In this document: in pieces, positions 15,743-24,314 of the stretch
How positions within the stretch are numbered: position 1 is the stretch's first letter
How the letters are laid out: every line of letters starts with the position of its first letter
Source: JASHPR01 sp963833885
GTDB taxonomy: Bacteria; Actinomycetota; Actinomycetes; Streptosporangiales; Streptosporangiaceae
Assembly (NCBI GenBank): GCA_963833885.1
Contig: CAWHZU010000029.1
Span: 62,001-126,000 of the forward strand
DNA: 64,000 bases
Direction of reading: 5' to 3'
Program-made: the position numbers and the translations under genes
The notes under the pieces: generated by a model
Told to the model about the DNA's origin: nothing
Database searches by the model: none
The model's input: only the letters and a program-made list of their open reading frames with translations

Positions 15743-16932
15743 GTAGGCCCGGGGCCGGAACCCGCAGCAGCAGCGCGTCGCCCTGGCCGCCGCCGCCGCA
15801 GAGCGCGGCCGCTCCGAGACCGCCGCCTCGGCGCCGCAGCTCATACATAAGGTGCAGGGCGATCCGGGCGCCGGACATCCCGATCGGATGACCGATGGCG
15901 ATCGCGCCGCCGTTCACGTTGACCTTCCGGCCCCACCCCGAGATCGCGCATGGACTGGATGGCCACGGCGGCGAACGCCTCGTTGATCTCGATCAGGTCC
16001 AGGTCGGCCACTGTCAGGCCGGCCTTGCCGAGCGCGTGGGCGATGGCGTTGGCCGGCTGCGACTGCAGCGAGTTGTCCGGGCCAGCCACGCAGCCGTGCG
16101 CGCCGACCTCGGCCAGCACCGGGGCCCCGGCAGCGGCGGCAGCCTCCGCAGACATCACCACGACCGCGCACGCCCCGTCCGAGATCTGCGAGGCCGAGCC
16201 CGCCGTGATCGTGCCGTTCTCGGCGAACGCGGGGCGAAGCCTGCTCAGCGACTCCGCCGTGCTGTCCGCGCGCACCCCCTCGTCGGTGTCGAACAGGACC
16301 GGGTCGCCGCGGCGCTGCGGCACCTCGACGCCGACGATCTCGTCGGCGAACAGCCCGTTCTTGATCGCCTCGGCGGCCCGCTGGTGTGACCGGGCGGCAA
16401 ACTCGTCTTGCTCCTCGCGGGTGATGCCGAGCCCGGCGTTGTGCCGCTCGGTGGACTCGCCCATCGAGACGTGATCGAACGCGTCGGTGAGCCCGTCGAG
16501 CGCCATCGAGTCGACGAGCTCGGCGGAGCCGAACCGGAAACCCTTGCGTGCCCCGGGCAGCAGGTGCGGCGCCTGGCTCATCGACTCCATGCCCCCGGCC
16601 ACCACCACGTCGAACTCGCCGGCCCTGATCAGCTGCGCGGCCAGCGCGATCGCGTCCAGACCGGACAGGCACACCTTGTTGATCGTGAGCGCGGGGACCG
16701 TCATCGGGACGCCGGCCGCGACCGCCGCCTGCCGCGCCGGGATCTGGCCCGCGCCCGCCTGCAGCACCTGGCCCATGATCACGTAGTCCACCCGCTCGGC
16801 CGGCACGCCGGAGCGCCGGAGCGCCTCGGCGATCACGAATCCGCCCAGATCCGCCCCGCTGAAGCCGCTCAGCGAACCGAGCAGGCGCCCGACGGCCGTT
16901 CTGGCCCCGCCGACGATAACCGCATCTCGCAT
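15735..16932 (-). CDS. Acetyl-CoA acetyltransferase (thiolase), frameshifted near the 3' end
   Basis: Catalyses acetoacetyl-CoA formation or cleavage. From ATG 16932 (M-R-D-A-V-I-V-G-G-A-R-T) the protein shows the catalytic Cys in N-K-V-C-L-S-G-L, G-G-M-E-S-M-S-Q-A-P and I-E-I-N-E-A-F-A. At about 15924-15935 the frame breaks: the family continuation K-V-N-V-N-G-G-A-I-A-I-G-H-P-I-G and the second catalytic Cys block C-G-G-G-G-Q-G are in another frame ending at 15735. Restoring GAGAAG for GAAG (two missing bases), or removing one G, repairs it to about 398 residues, a normal length. As it stands the His and second Cys of the active site are lost. Divergent from mce, upstream of meaB. Confidence 0.85.
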
Positions 16933-16994
16933 ACGTGAAACGATACCCATGTTCGGAACAGGAGCTAGTAGCCGTTGGGGCCGGGAGGCTGTTG

Positions 16995-17420
16995 GTGCTG
17001 ACCCGCATCGATCACGTGGGAATCGCCTGCCGCGACCTGGACCGGGCCATTGCGTTCTACGAGTCAACCTTCGGGCTCGCGGTCGTCAGCCGGGAGCGCA
17101 ACGAGGATCAGGGCGTCACCGAGGCGATGCTCCGGGTCGCCGACGCGCCGGGCGGCACGTCGTACGTCCAGTTGCTCGAGCCGCTCGGCCCAGACACGCC
17201 GGTCGGCCGGTTCCTGGCCCGCCGCGGCGAGGGAGTGCATCACGTCGGCTACGGGGTCACGGACATCACGGCGGCTCTCGAGGCGATCGGGGCGACCGGC
17301 GTACGCCTGATCGACTCGAGGCCGCGGCACGGCTCGATGGGCGCCTCGATCGCGTTCCTGCACCCAAAGGACGTCGGCGGCGTGCTGACAGAACTGGTCC
17401 AAGCCGCCGAAACCCGCTGA
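16995..17420 (+). CDS. mce: Methylmalonyl-CoA epimerase
   Basis: A 141-residue VOC-fold metalloenzyme interconverting (2R)- and (2S)-methylmalonyl-CoA between propionyl-CoA carboxylase and mutase. Metal ligands are visible in the usual places: His in R-I-D-H-V-G-I-A, Gln in Y-V-Q-L-L-E, His in V-H-H-V-G-Y and Glu in L-T-E-L-V near the C-terminus. GTG 16995 is favoured because GGGAGG ends six bases upstream and the homologous N-terminus begins here; the frame is open about 20 codons further up. Divergent from the thiolase gene across 62 bases. Confidence 0.92.
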   Translation: MLTRIDHVGIACRDLDRAIAFYESTFGLAVVSRERNEDQGVTEAMLRVADAPGGTSYVQLLEPLGPDTPVGRFLARRGEGVHHVGYGVTDITAALEAIGATGVRLIDSRPRHGSMGASIAFLHPKDVGGVLTELVQAAETR

Positions 17421-17756
17421 TCTTGTCGCCATGGCGATCCCGGCTGGCGGCGCGGATGGCCGCTGCTCAGGAACCCCAGGCGCCCCCCGAACAAAGGCTG
17501 GCCCCCGCACTCACGGCCATGCTGGTGCGAAATTTACGTACGTTATAAATAGGATCTTTAGCAAGAGCACGCGCGAACAGGCAGCCAACCACTCATGAGG
17601 GGAGTACGCTGCCTTGCACCGGGCGAGCGGAATTGCGTGCCCGCCGGGGCATTGGCGGCTTGCGGCAGCGCCATCCCGGTCGGGCGATGTCGCGAAGGCG
17701 GTTGCCCGGATGTGCTTCCCCTGTCGACCCCGCGTCAACCCCCAGGATTAGGCGAC
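17421..17756. other. Intergenic region upstream of the FilP-like gene
   Basis: Open frames across this stretch have no recognisable protein content. Around 17528-17555 there is an AT-rich run, unusual here, containing TTACGTACGTTATAAATAGG: the palindrome ACGTACGT followed by TATAAAT, a plausible -10 element. This would give a long leader (about 190 bases) for the FilP-like gene. No clear -35 is seen. Confidence 0.45.
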
Positions 17757-19205
17757 ATGCAGCCCGACATCGATGCCCAGCTCAGCAACTTTTTCGAGGA
17801 GACCCCGCAGCGCGATTTCGCGAGGGTCATGCGCGGCTACGATCCGCATCAGGTCAACGAGCATCTCAAGCAACTCGACGCCGAAATGCGCCAGCACCGG
17901 GAGCAGGTGCAGGCGATGCACAGGGAGCTGGCCGACGCGCACCGCCAGATCCAGGAGCAGGAGCGCCCCACCTACTCCGGCCTCGGTTCCCGGATCGAGC
18001 AGCTGCTGAGGCTCGCGGAGGAACAGGCCACCGAGATCCTGCAGGAGGCCAGGACCGCGGCCAACGAGTTCAACGCGACGGCCAAGGTCGAGGCCGCCGA
18101 GCTCAGGGCAGCGGCCGAGAACGAGGCCGCCGAGCTGCGGGCGAACGCCAAGCGGGAGACCGACGACCTGCGGGGCTCGGCCGAACGCGAGGCCGATGCC
18201 ATCAAGACCGGCGCCCGCCGCGAGGCCGACGAGCTGACCTCGACGACCGAGCGCGAGGTGGCCAAGCTCCGCGCCACCGCCGACCATGAGGTCGCCGAGA
18301 AGCGTGCCGCCATCGAGCGTGATATCGCGAAGCTGCGGACCACGACCGAGCGCGAGGTCGCCCAGATGAAGGCGTCCTCGAAGCGCGAGCGCGACGAGAT
18401 CCTGACCACCTCCAAGCGCCAGGCCGACGAGATGCGCAGCCAGGCGCAGCGGATCCTGGAGGAGAGCGAAGCACAGCGGGCCCAGGCCGAGGCGGAGTTC
18501 GACATCCAGCTCGCCTCGCGGCGCGAGGAGGCCGAGCGGCAGGAGGCCGAGCGGCTCGCCGCGGCCCAGTCGGCGACGCAGAAGATGGTGTCCGAGGCGG
18601 AGCAGCGCGCGGCAACGGCCGAGCAGCGGGCCACCAAGGCCAGCGCCCAGGCCGAGCAGACCAGGCGCGACGCCGACCAGCACTCCAGGCAGCTGGTCAG
18701 CAACGCCAAGAAGAACGCGGACCAGATCGTCGCGCAGGCCAAGGCCCAGGCCGACCAGTTGCTGGCCGACACCAAGTCCGAGGCCGACCGGGTCCGCACC
18801 GCCGCGCAGCGTCACGTCGACGAGCTGAACAAGCAGAAGGAGAGCGTCGCCGCTCACCTGGCCCAGATCAGCCAGCTGCTCGGCGGGCAGATGCCCGGCC
18901 TCGCGGACGCGCTCACGAACCGGCCAGCGGCCCCGGCCGTTCAGCAGGCCGCACCCAAGGCCGTGACCTCAGCCCCGCCTTCGGGCAACGGCGCACCCGC
19001 GGCTTCCCCTGCGACCAAGGCTGCCGCCGCAGCGCCGGCCGCATCCCCGGCGCCGGCCCGGTCGGCCGCCCCGGATGCACCAGCGGGCCAGCACGCCGCT
19101 CCTGGCCGGCCGGACAGCCAGCCAGCGGCCGGCAGCACAGGGGTTGCCAAGCAGTCGGCCAACGCCAAGTCAGGCAAGGACGACGAGGAGTGGTGGACGG
19201 AGTAG
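17757..19205 (+). CDS. Polar coiled-coil cytoskeletal protein (FilP/Scy type, DivIVA-like N-terminus)
   Basis: A 482-residue protein. Residues 20-60 (D-F-A-R-V-M-R-G-Y-D-P-H-Q-V-N-E-H-L) form a DivIVA-like segment. Then about 300 residues of almost unbroken Ala/Glu/Arg-rich coiled coil run to L-A-Q-I-S-Q-L-L-G-G, and a disordered Ala/Pro tail ends in acidic D-D-E-E-W-W-T-E. In Streptomyces, Scy and FilP organise the hyphal tip with DivIVA, and their genes also lie next to the methylmalonyl-CoA epimerase gene, which supports the assignment. ATG 17757 has AGGA nine bases upstream. Only one such gene is present here, where Streptomyces has two. A perfect-stem terminator follows. Confidence 0.83.
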   Translation: MQPDIDAQLSNFFEETPQRDFARVMRGYDPHQVNEHLKQLDAEMRQHREQVQAMHRELADAHRQIQEQERPTYSGLGSRIEQLLRLAEEQATEILQEARTAANEFNATAKVEAAELRAAAENEAAELRANAKRETDDLRGSAEREADAIKTGARREADELTSTTEREVAKLRATADHEVAEKRAAIERDIAKLRTTTEREVAQMKASSKRERDEILTTSKRQADEMRSQAQRILEESEAQRAQAEAEFDIQLASRREEAERQEAERLAAAQSATQKMVSEAEQRAATAEQRATKASAQAEQTRRDADQHSRQLVSNAKKNADQIVAQAKAQADQLLADTKSEADRVRTAAQRHVDELNKQKESVAAHLAQISQLLGGQMPGLADALTNRPAAPAVQQAAPKAVTSAPPSGNGAPAASPATKAAAAAPAASPAPARSAAPDAPAGQHAAPGRPDSQPAAGSTGVAKQSANAKSGKDDEEWWTE

Positions 19206-19219
19206 CCCTCCCGGCCACC

Positions 19220-19259
19220 GCAAACGGCGCGCGTCCCGTACGGGGCGCGCGCCGTTTGC
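19220..19259. terminator. Bidirectional hairpin terminator between filP-like and SDR genes
   Basis: Inverted repeat with arms GCAAACGGCGCGCG (19220-19233) and CGCGCGCCGTTTGC (19246-19259). The 12-base centre is itself self-complementary, so the stem can extend to nearly 20 base pairs. It lies between two convergent genes, 15 bases after the FilP-like stop, as expected for a shared terminator. Confidence 0.8.
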
Positions 19260-19281
19260 GTCGTGCGGGACGCGCCGTGCC

Positions 19282-20046
19282 TTAGGGGTGGACTGTCTGG
19301 CCGCCGTCGACGATCAGGACCTGGCCGGTCATGAACGACGACGCCTCGCTGGCCAGGAACACCGCCGGCCCGGCCATCTCCTCGGGCTTGCCCCACCGTC
19401 CCATCGGCACCGTTGCTATCGTCGCCGGGCCTGCCGTGGGGTCAAGCCACAGGTTGCGGTTGAGGTCGGTGGCCGTCCAGCCCGGGCAGAGCGCGTTGAC
19501 CCGCACGCCGTCCCGGCCCCACTCGACCGCCAGCGACTTCGTCAGCGAGATCAGTCCCGCCTTGGCCGCGCCGTAGGGCGTCAGCAGCGGTGACGAGGCG
19601 ACGCCGGCCACGGACGCGACGTTGATCACCGATCCCTGGCCGCGGTCCAGGAGGTGGCCGGCGAACGCGTGGCAGACGTACACCGCCGAGTCCAGGTTGA
19701 GCCGGATCAGCTTCTCCCAGCCCTCCAGCCGCAGGTCGCGGAAGCCGACCATGAAGTTGGAGCCGCCCGCGTTGTTCACCACCACGTCCACGTCGCCGAG
19801 CCGCTCGATCGCGGCGGCCACCGCCTCGTCGACCGCTTCCCTGCTGGTGACGTCGGCGGGGAGCACGATTGCCTTGCGGCCGACGGCCGTGACCGCTGCC
19901 GCGGTGTCGGCCAGCCCGTCGGCGCTCCGTGCGACGAGCGCCACATCGGCGCCCGCCTCGGCCAGCGCGATCGCGATGGTCTGGCCGATCCCGCGGGACG
20001 CGCCGGTGACGAACGCGCTCTTTCCGGTCAGGTCGAAGACGCTCAA
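19282..20046 (-). CDS. Short-chain dehydrogenase/reductase (SDR)
   Basis: A 254-residue Rossmann-fold NAD(P)-dependent oxidoreductase. The cofactor motif is T-G-A-S-R-G-I-G; N-N-A-G, the catalytic Ser of V-A-S-V, and Y-G-A-A-K (Tyr/Lys) are in place, and the C-terminus has the common G-Q-V-L-I-V-D-G-G. TTG 20046 is preferred: GGAAGGA ends six bases upstream and the stop of the preceding hydrolase gene lies between. An ATG 15 bases further up would overlap that gene and has no ribosome site. Substrate unknown. Second gene of a two-gene operon with the hydrolase. Confidence 0.88.
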   Translation of the reverse strand: MSVFDLTGKSAFVTGASRGIGQTIAIALAEAGADVALVARSADGLADTAAAVTAVGRKAIVLPADVTSREAVDEAVAAAIERLGDVDVVVNNAGGSNFMVGFRDLRLEGWEKLIRLNLDSAVYVCHAFAGHLLDRGQGSVINVASVAGVASSPLLTPYGAAKAGLISLTKSLAVEWGRDGVRVNALCPGWTATDLNRNLWLDPTAGPATIATVPMGRWGKPEEMAGPAVFLASEASSFMTGQVLIVDGGQTVHP

Positions 20047-20048
20047 GG

Positions 20049-20762
20049 TCAGTCCTTCCATTCGGTGGGAAGCGGCCAGGCACTGGGGTTGACCCGGCGC
20101 ACGATCTCGTTCAGCACTATGCGGACGTACGGCTCGCCCACCCACAGGTGCTTGGCCTTGTCGACGGCAACGACCTCGGCCTGCGGAACCCTGGCGAACC
20201 GGGCCCGTGCCTCGTCGGGCCGCAGGTAGTCGTCCAGGGCAGGGATCAGCGCGAGCACCTGCCGGCCCGACGCCGCCCAGCCGTCCAGGTCGGCGTCGGT
20301 CGTCCGCTTGAGCGGCGGCGACAGCAGGATGGCGCCCTCGACGGCGGGATCATTGCCCCATCTCAGCGCGAGCTCGGTGCCGAACGACCAGCCGAGCAGC
20401 CACAGCCGCGGCAGCCCGGCGGCCACGCTCCAGGAGATCGCGGCGGCCACGTCGTAGCGTTCGGCATCGCCGTCGCCGAACTCCCCCTCGCTGGTTCCCT
20501 GCTCCGACGCGGTTCCGCGGGTGTTGAACCTGAGCACCGCGAGGTCGGCCAGGGCAGGCAGCCGGTAGGACGCCTTGCGCAGCACGTGGCTGTCCATCAT
20601 CCCGCCCGCCGTGGGCAGCGGGTGCAGCGCGATCAACGTCGCGACGGGAGTCCGTGCCACGGGCACCGCGAGCTCGCCGACCAGGTTCAGCCCGTCGGCG
20701 GTTCGAAGCGTCACCGGCGTCCTGACTGCCGGCAGGACGGTGCTTGCCCGTATCTCCGTCAT
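20049..20762 (-). CDS. Alpha/beta hydrolase
   Basis: A 237-residue cytoplasmic hydrolase of the dienelactone-hydrolase-like group. L-H-P-L-P-T-A-G-G forms the oxyanion-hole region, G-W-S-F-G holds the nucleophile Ser, and an Asp near L-I-P-A-L-D-D plus His in A-K-H-L-W-V-G complete the triad. F-N-T-R-G-T is the typical strand after the hole. It reads into the SDR gene and probably works with it on the same ester or acyl substrate, which cannot be named. ATG 20762; the region up to the next gene is only 44 bases. Confidence 0.85.
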   Translation of the reverse strand: MTEIRASTVLPAVRTPVTLRTADGLNLVGELAVPVARTPVATLIALHPLPTAGGMMDSHVLRKASYRLPALADLAVLRFNTRGTASEQGTSEGEFGDGDAERYDVAAAISWSVAAGLPRLWLLGWSFGTELALRWGNDPAVEGAILLSPPLKRTTDADLDGWAASGRQVLALIPALDDYLRPDEARARFARVPQAEVVAVDKAKHLWVGEPYVRIVLNEIVRRVNPSAWPLPTEWKD

Positions 20763-20806
20763 TGATTCACCGAAGCTCCGTCATTGATTCACCGCATGAA
20801 TCTCTG

Positions 20807-21160
20807 TCATCGATTCCCCGGACCAGGCCCGGGGCGGCGCGGCCGCCGCCGCCAGCACGAATTGTGCCAGTGCCGGCGCAGTTCCGCTCCCTGGGCCCGT
20901 TCCGGCCACACCACGACGTGCGCGACGCCCGGCAGGATCTCCTGGTCGCAGCCGGGGCACCGGTAGGTCTTGGTGGCCGCGGCCCCCGGGACCTGCCGCA
21001 CCACCCAGTCCCCGTCCGGCCAGGCCTGTATCTGCTGCGGTCCGAGCCTGACCGCTGCCGGATCTTGCGCGCTGGCCGCGGCCGGATCGGGCCGCCCGGC
21101 GCCCCCGCGCGGTCTGCGCCTGACCTCGTCGGGAAGGCGGCGTGCCTTGCGCGGGCTCAC
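20807..21160 (-). CDS. Small zinc-finger protein, conserved in actinobacteria
   Basis: A 117-residue protein with a basic N-terminus (M-S-P-R-K-A-R-R-L-P). The conserved part contains Y-R-C-P-G-C-D-Q-E-I and H-V-V-V-W-P, then R-R-H-W-H-N-S-C-W, a C-x2-C...H-x3-C arrangement able to bind one zinc, like an HNH or treble-clef finger without an obvious nuclease core. Databases tend to call relatives ATP/GTP-binding protein, which the sequence does not support (no P-loop). GTG 21160 is the best start. Divergent from nucS with 41 bases between, so the two share a control region. Function unknown. Confidence 0.78.
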   Translation of the reverse strand: MSPRKARRLPDEVRRRPRGGAGRPDPAAASAQDPAAVRLGPQQIQAWPDGDWVVRQVPGAAATKTYRCPGCDQEILPGVAHVVVWPERAQGAELRRHWHNSCWRRRPRRPGPGPGNR

Positions 21161-21201
21161 GGCGGTCAGCGTATGGCACCCACCCACTACAGTTGGCTTC
21201 C

Positions 21202-21939
21202 GTGCGGCTCGTCATCGCCAGGTGCAGCGTGGACTACGCAGGCAGGCTCTCGGCTCATCTTCCGCTCGCCACCAGGCTGCTGATCGTCAAGGCCGACGGC
21301 TCCGTGCTCGTGCACTCCGATGGCGGCAGCTACAAGCCGCTCAACTGGATGTCGCCACCGTGCAGACTGGCCGAGCAGGACGGCCGCTGGGTCGTGACCG
21401 GGAAGTCGGGCGAGACCCTGACCATCGAAATCGACGAGGTCATCAGCGACTCCTCGTTCGACCTGGGGATCGATCCCGGCCTGCGCAAGGACGGCGTCGA
21501 GTCCCACCTGCAGGAGCTGCTTGCGGCGCAGCTGAACGTACTCGGCGAGGGCTGGCGGCTGGTCCGCCGCGAGTTCCCCACGCCGATCGGCCCGGTCGAC
21601 CTGATGTGCCGGGACGCGCTCGGGGTCAGCGTGGCCATCGAGGTCAAGCGCCGGGGTGAGATCGACGGGTCCAATTCTGACGAAGGTGCTGCTTCACGGA
21701 AGGGGGTCCACGTGGCGGTCGAGGTCAAGCGCCACGCTGGTATCGATGCTGTCGAACAGTTGACCAGGTACCTGGAGCTATTGAACCGAGACCCGCTGCT
21801 GGCCCCGGTTAAGGGCGTCCTTGCTGCGCAGACAATCAAACCACAAGCGCGCACGCTCGCCGAGGATCGTGGTATCCGCTGTGTGGTTCTGGACTACGAC
21901 GCCATGCGTGGGATTGAACACGAAGGAACCCTCTTCTAG
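21202..21939 (+). CDS. nucS: Endonuclease NucS, with a duplicated catalytic ExK motif
   Basis: Mismatch-specific endonuclease of the non-canonical (MutS/L-independent) repair pathway of Actinobacteria; it acts with the sliding clamp. The 245-residue protein has the N-terminal binding domain and the RecB-like nuclease: D-L in P-V-D-L-M-C and E-V-K-R. It is about 23 residues longer than the usual form because V-A-I-E-V-K-R-R-G-E-I-D-G is followed by fourteen unrelated residues and then V-A-V-E-V-K-R-H-A-G-I-D-A, after which the normal C-terminus continues. The part from about 21660 onward has visibly lower GC and different codon use. A broken serine recombinase gene begins 67 bases downstream, suggesting the 3' end was brought in by an integrated element. 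GTG start. Confidence 0.9.
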   Translation: MRLVIARCSVDYAGRLSAHLPLATRLLIVKADGSVLVHSDGGSYKPLNWMSPPCRLAEQDGRWVVTGKSGETLTIEIDEVISDSSFDLGIDPGLRKDGVESHLQELLAAQLNVLGEGWRLVRREFPTPIGPVDLMCRDALGVSVAIEVKRRGEIDGSNSDEGAASRKGVHVAVEVKRHAGIDAVEQLTRYLELLNRDPLLAPVKGVLAAQTIKPQARTLAEDRGIRCVVLDYDAMRGIEHEGTLF

Positions 21940-22006
21940 CGATCCTTGGTCGCTAGGAGGTGCGTCGGAATCAGCCGACGTGCTTGTCCCGCACCGATGG
22001 CCCTCA

Positions 22007-22690
22007 TTAAGCGGCCAACGTGTCAGCCTTGCGCCATGTGATCATCACACGGTCCTTGTCAAAACGCATAGTTACGCCGTCCACATTGACAAACGGCTTC
22101 CTGATGCCCGGAAATATATCGATTCGCTCAACAACCGTGTCAATCAGCGCACGACGCCGACTGATGCCTTCGTTCGCCTCCCAGGCCTGCCGGAGCGACT
22201 CCTTAACTGTAAGTAGCCCTTCCTGGTGCCTATGGGTGTTAAGGGAGTCGATTTCGCCCTTGATGTGTGATAGCTCGGCTTGCGCCCTTGTCTTGGCCCT
22301 AGCCAGTCCCGCCCGGCCAAAAGGCCGCATGCATAGTCATCGACCAGAGCGTCCAGCCTGAGCCGCTGCGCTGCACGCTGGTCAAGAAGCTGCTTCAGCT
22401 TATCGCCACCTTGCTTGTTATCTTTCAGCAGTTCAAGGATTGTCACTGGGCTAAAGCGGTCAAAGACGGACTCACGGATGTACCAGTTGAGCGCGTCAGC
22501 GTTGATTACCACGCCACCGCAGCCGCGTTCTCGCTGTGCGTCGCCTTGCACTCGACAGTAATAGATAGGCCGTAGCGGCCGACCAGGATAATCACGCTTC
22601 GTCTCGCCATTAAGGCGCGAACCGCATTTCCCGCAGTAGACACGGCCGACCAGTAGGTACTTCCGCGCCTGGGTTCGGCATCCGCATCAG
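22007..22690 (-). pseudogene. Serine recombinase (resolvase/integrase), C-terminal remnant with frameshift
   Basis: A decayed large serine recombinase. Reading on the minus strand from about 22690: R-K-Y-L-L-V-G-R-V-Y-C-G-K-C-G-S-R-L with Y-Y-C and G-C-G-G forms the zinc beta-ribbon, followed by W-Y-I-R-E-S-V-F and D-D-Y-A-C-G-L. Near 22330 the frame shifts and continues A-R-A-K-T-R-A-Q-A-E-L, R-R-R-A-L-I-D-T-V-V-E-R-I and I-T-W-R-K-A, the usual coiled-coil and C-terminus. The catalytic N-terminal resolvase domain is missing; an in-frame stop precedes the ribbon. GC is lower than the surroundings. It marks a past integration next to nucS. Confidence 0.82.
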
Positions 22691-22763
22691 CTACAGAGGT
22701 TGAAAGGCTGGGTCTGGTGTCTAGGGCGGTGTTAGGCGCCACTTCCCGATGACCATGAGACGG

Positions 22764-23612
22764 TTAACCTGCTCGGGCGGCGATGAGGCGTTCAGCCGTG
22801 GAAGGGCGCAGCCCGTCGCTGCGCTGGGCGAAGTACCGGTCGTAGAGGGCCTGCGGCGCAAGATGCTCGACGACTTCCAGCCCGGCGCTTTCGATAAGAG
22901 TCTCCGCTTGAGCGGGGGACATCCTGGTTGTGTACGGCTCGCCGGTGGCGGCGACCTGCCTGGTCTCGATCTTCACCATCTCCCGGGCGGTGTCGTCAAG
23001 AAAGGCGTCCGGCGCGTCGTAGCTGAGGACGATTTCTGATCCGGTGCCGCAGCCGCTGACGGTGTTGAGGGTGGCAGTGATGGCCTCGGGGGTGAGGTAG
23101 ATGATCACGCCGAGCCAGGAGAAGAAGGCCGGCTGGGACCAGTCGAGCCCGGCCCGGGTAAGACCGTCACACAGCGGCGTGGTTTCGAAGTCGACCGGGG
23201 CGAAGACGTGCCCGTCCCGGACGGGGAGATCGAGTTCGGCGATCCTGCCCAGTTTCCAGGCCTGGCTGGCCGGGTGGTCGACCTCGAAGAGCCCCAGCCA
23301 GCCGATGAGGTCGGCCCGGCGCCAGGCGAAGGAGTCCAGCCCCGCCCCCAAGATCACGTACTGCCGGTAGCCGCCGGAGACGAGCCGGTCCTCGGCGTAG
23401 CGTGAGCGCGCCACGACGCTGGCCCGGCTCTGCCGCAGCGCGGTCTCGGGGAAAGCGGCTTCGCTGGCGGACTGGATCTCAGCCCACCGCGGCCCGGCCA
23501 GCTGGAGGGCGAACGGGTCGTCGAGCACCCACGGGGGCTGGTCGCAGGAGCGATGGGCGCCACGGGCGACCGCGACGCCAGTCGCGGTGGCGCTCGCCTT
23601 CGCTGGGTCCAT
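22764..23612 (-). CDS. Class I SAM-dependent methyltransferase (TIGR00027 / leucine carboxyl methyltransferase-like)
   Basis: A 282-residue protein of the large actinobacterial group related to leucine carboxyl methyltransferases. R-Y-A-E-D-R-L, the SAM-binding V-I-L-G-A-G-L-D-S-F-A-W-R, F-E-V-D-H-P-A-S-Q and W-L-G-V-I-I-Y-L-T are the signature blocks. It probably methylates an O or carboxyl group of a small metabolite; no partner gene is adjacent. It lies between the recombinase remnant and a region of unclear content, so it may have arrived with the mobile element, though its GC content is close to chromosomal. Confidence 0.87.
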   Translation of the reverse strand: MDPAKASATATGVAVARGAHRSCDQPPWVLDDPFALQLAGPRWAEIQSASEAAFPETALRQSRASVVARSRYAEDRLVSGGYRQYVILGAGLDSFAWRRADLIGWLGLFEVDHPASQAWKLGRIAELDLPVRDGHVFAPVDFETTPLCDGLTRAGLDWSQPAFFSWLGVIIYLTPEAITATLNTVSGCGTGSEIVLSYDAPDAFLDDTAREMVKIETRQVAATGEPYTTRMSPAQAETLIESAGLEVVEHLAPQALYDRYFAQRSDGLRPSTAERLIAARAG

Positions 23613-23963
23613 GTCAGCCTAGGGTGCCACCGTGATGACACCGAGGGCTCACTGGGAGTGTTACGCGACAGGCGCTTCAGGTTCGAGGGTGAGTCCAGTC
23701 TGGGCGACGAACCCGCCGATGAGCTCGGGCCGGTACTGGATGATCTTGAGCCGGTTCCTGACGACGGCGCGCTTCGGCTGTTTTAGCGACAAGAGGGACG
23801 AACCGTCTCATTCATTCGGCCTAGCACAATGACTAGCACCGAGGCTTTCCGATCGGCGTAGCATCTCACCCTCGCCCGGATTAGCATTTCTGTGTTCATG
23901 TCGACATGTGACTTGACAAATGTGGGAGGGCGACCGCCCGGCCGGTGAGCGGGCGGGCTAGCC
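23613..23963. other. Region without a confident gene; one 43-residue frame on the minus strand
   Basis: On the minus strand 23661-23792 (TTG start) reads 43 residues, L-S-L-K-Q-P-K-R-A-V-V-R-N-R-L-K-I-I-Q-Y, then G-G-F-V-A-Q-T-G-L, with natural-looking composition. This could be the tail of a lost gene; I do not recognise it. The rest (23800-23960) is AT-richer and carries no coding signal I can support. It may belong to the same decayed element as the recombinase. Confidence 0.4.
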
Positions 23964-24314
23964 GTGAGGGGGTCTGCAAAGACCGTGTGGCGGGAGAGGC
24001 GTCGCGAACGGATGCGGCAGCTCGAGGACGCCGTTGCCGAGGCGCAGGCGAGCCAGGCCGAGCTGATGCGGCGGCTGGAGCTGTTCGAGAAGATCGCGGC
24101 AACCGCGGGCGTGGAACTCGGCGAGCGCCAGCAAGCGGCCGACGTGCCCGAGCCCCTGGTGGCAGCGGCGCGGGACCCGCGCCAGGACGCGCCGGTGCGC
24201 CTCGAGGTGGCCGGCCGGGAGTTCATCGCCGTGGTTGGCGGCGAGGGCGGCGACCCGCGCGAATGGTGGACCGCGATCCAGCATCTGGCTTCGCAGCATA
24301 AGAGCGCGTCGTGA
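23964..24314 (+). CDS. Small coiled-coil protein of unknown function
   Basis: A 116-residue soluble protein, GTG start. Residues 15-50 (R-M-R-Q-L-E-D-A-V-A-E-A-Q-A-S-Q-A-E-L-M) predict a coiled coil. The second half (V-A-G-R-E-F-I-A-V-V-G-G-E-G-G-D-P-R-E-W-W) may form a small beta domain. The stop overlaps the start of the next gene by 4 bases, so the two are translationally coupled and probably function together. No family recognised. Confidence 0.65.
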   Translation: MRGSAKTVWRERRRERMRQLEDAVAEAQASQAELMRRLELFEKIAATAGVELGERQQAADVPEPLVAAARDPRQDAPVRLEVAGREFIAVVGGEGGDPREWWTAIQHLASQHKSAS

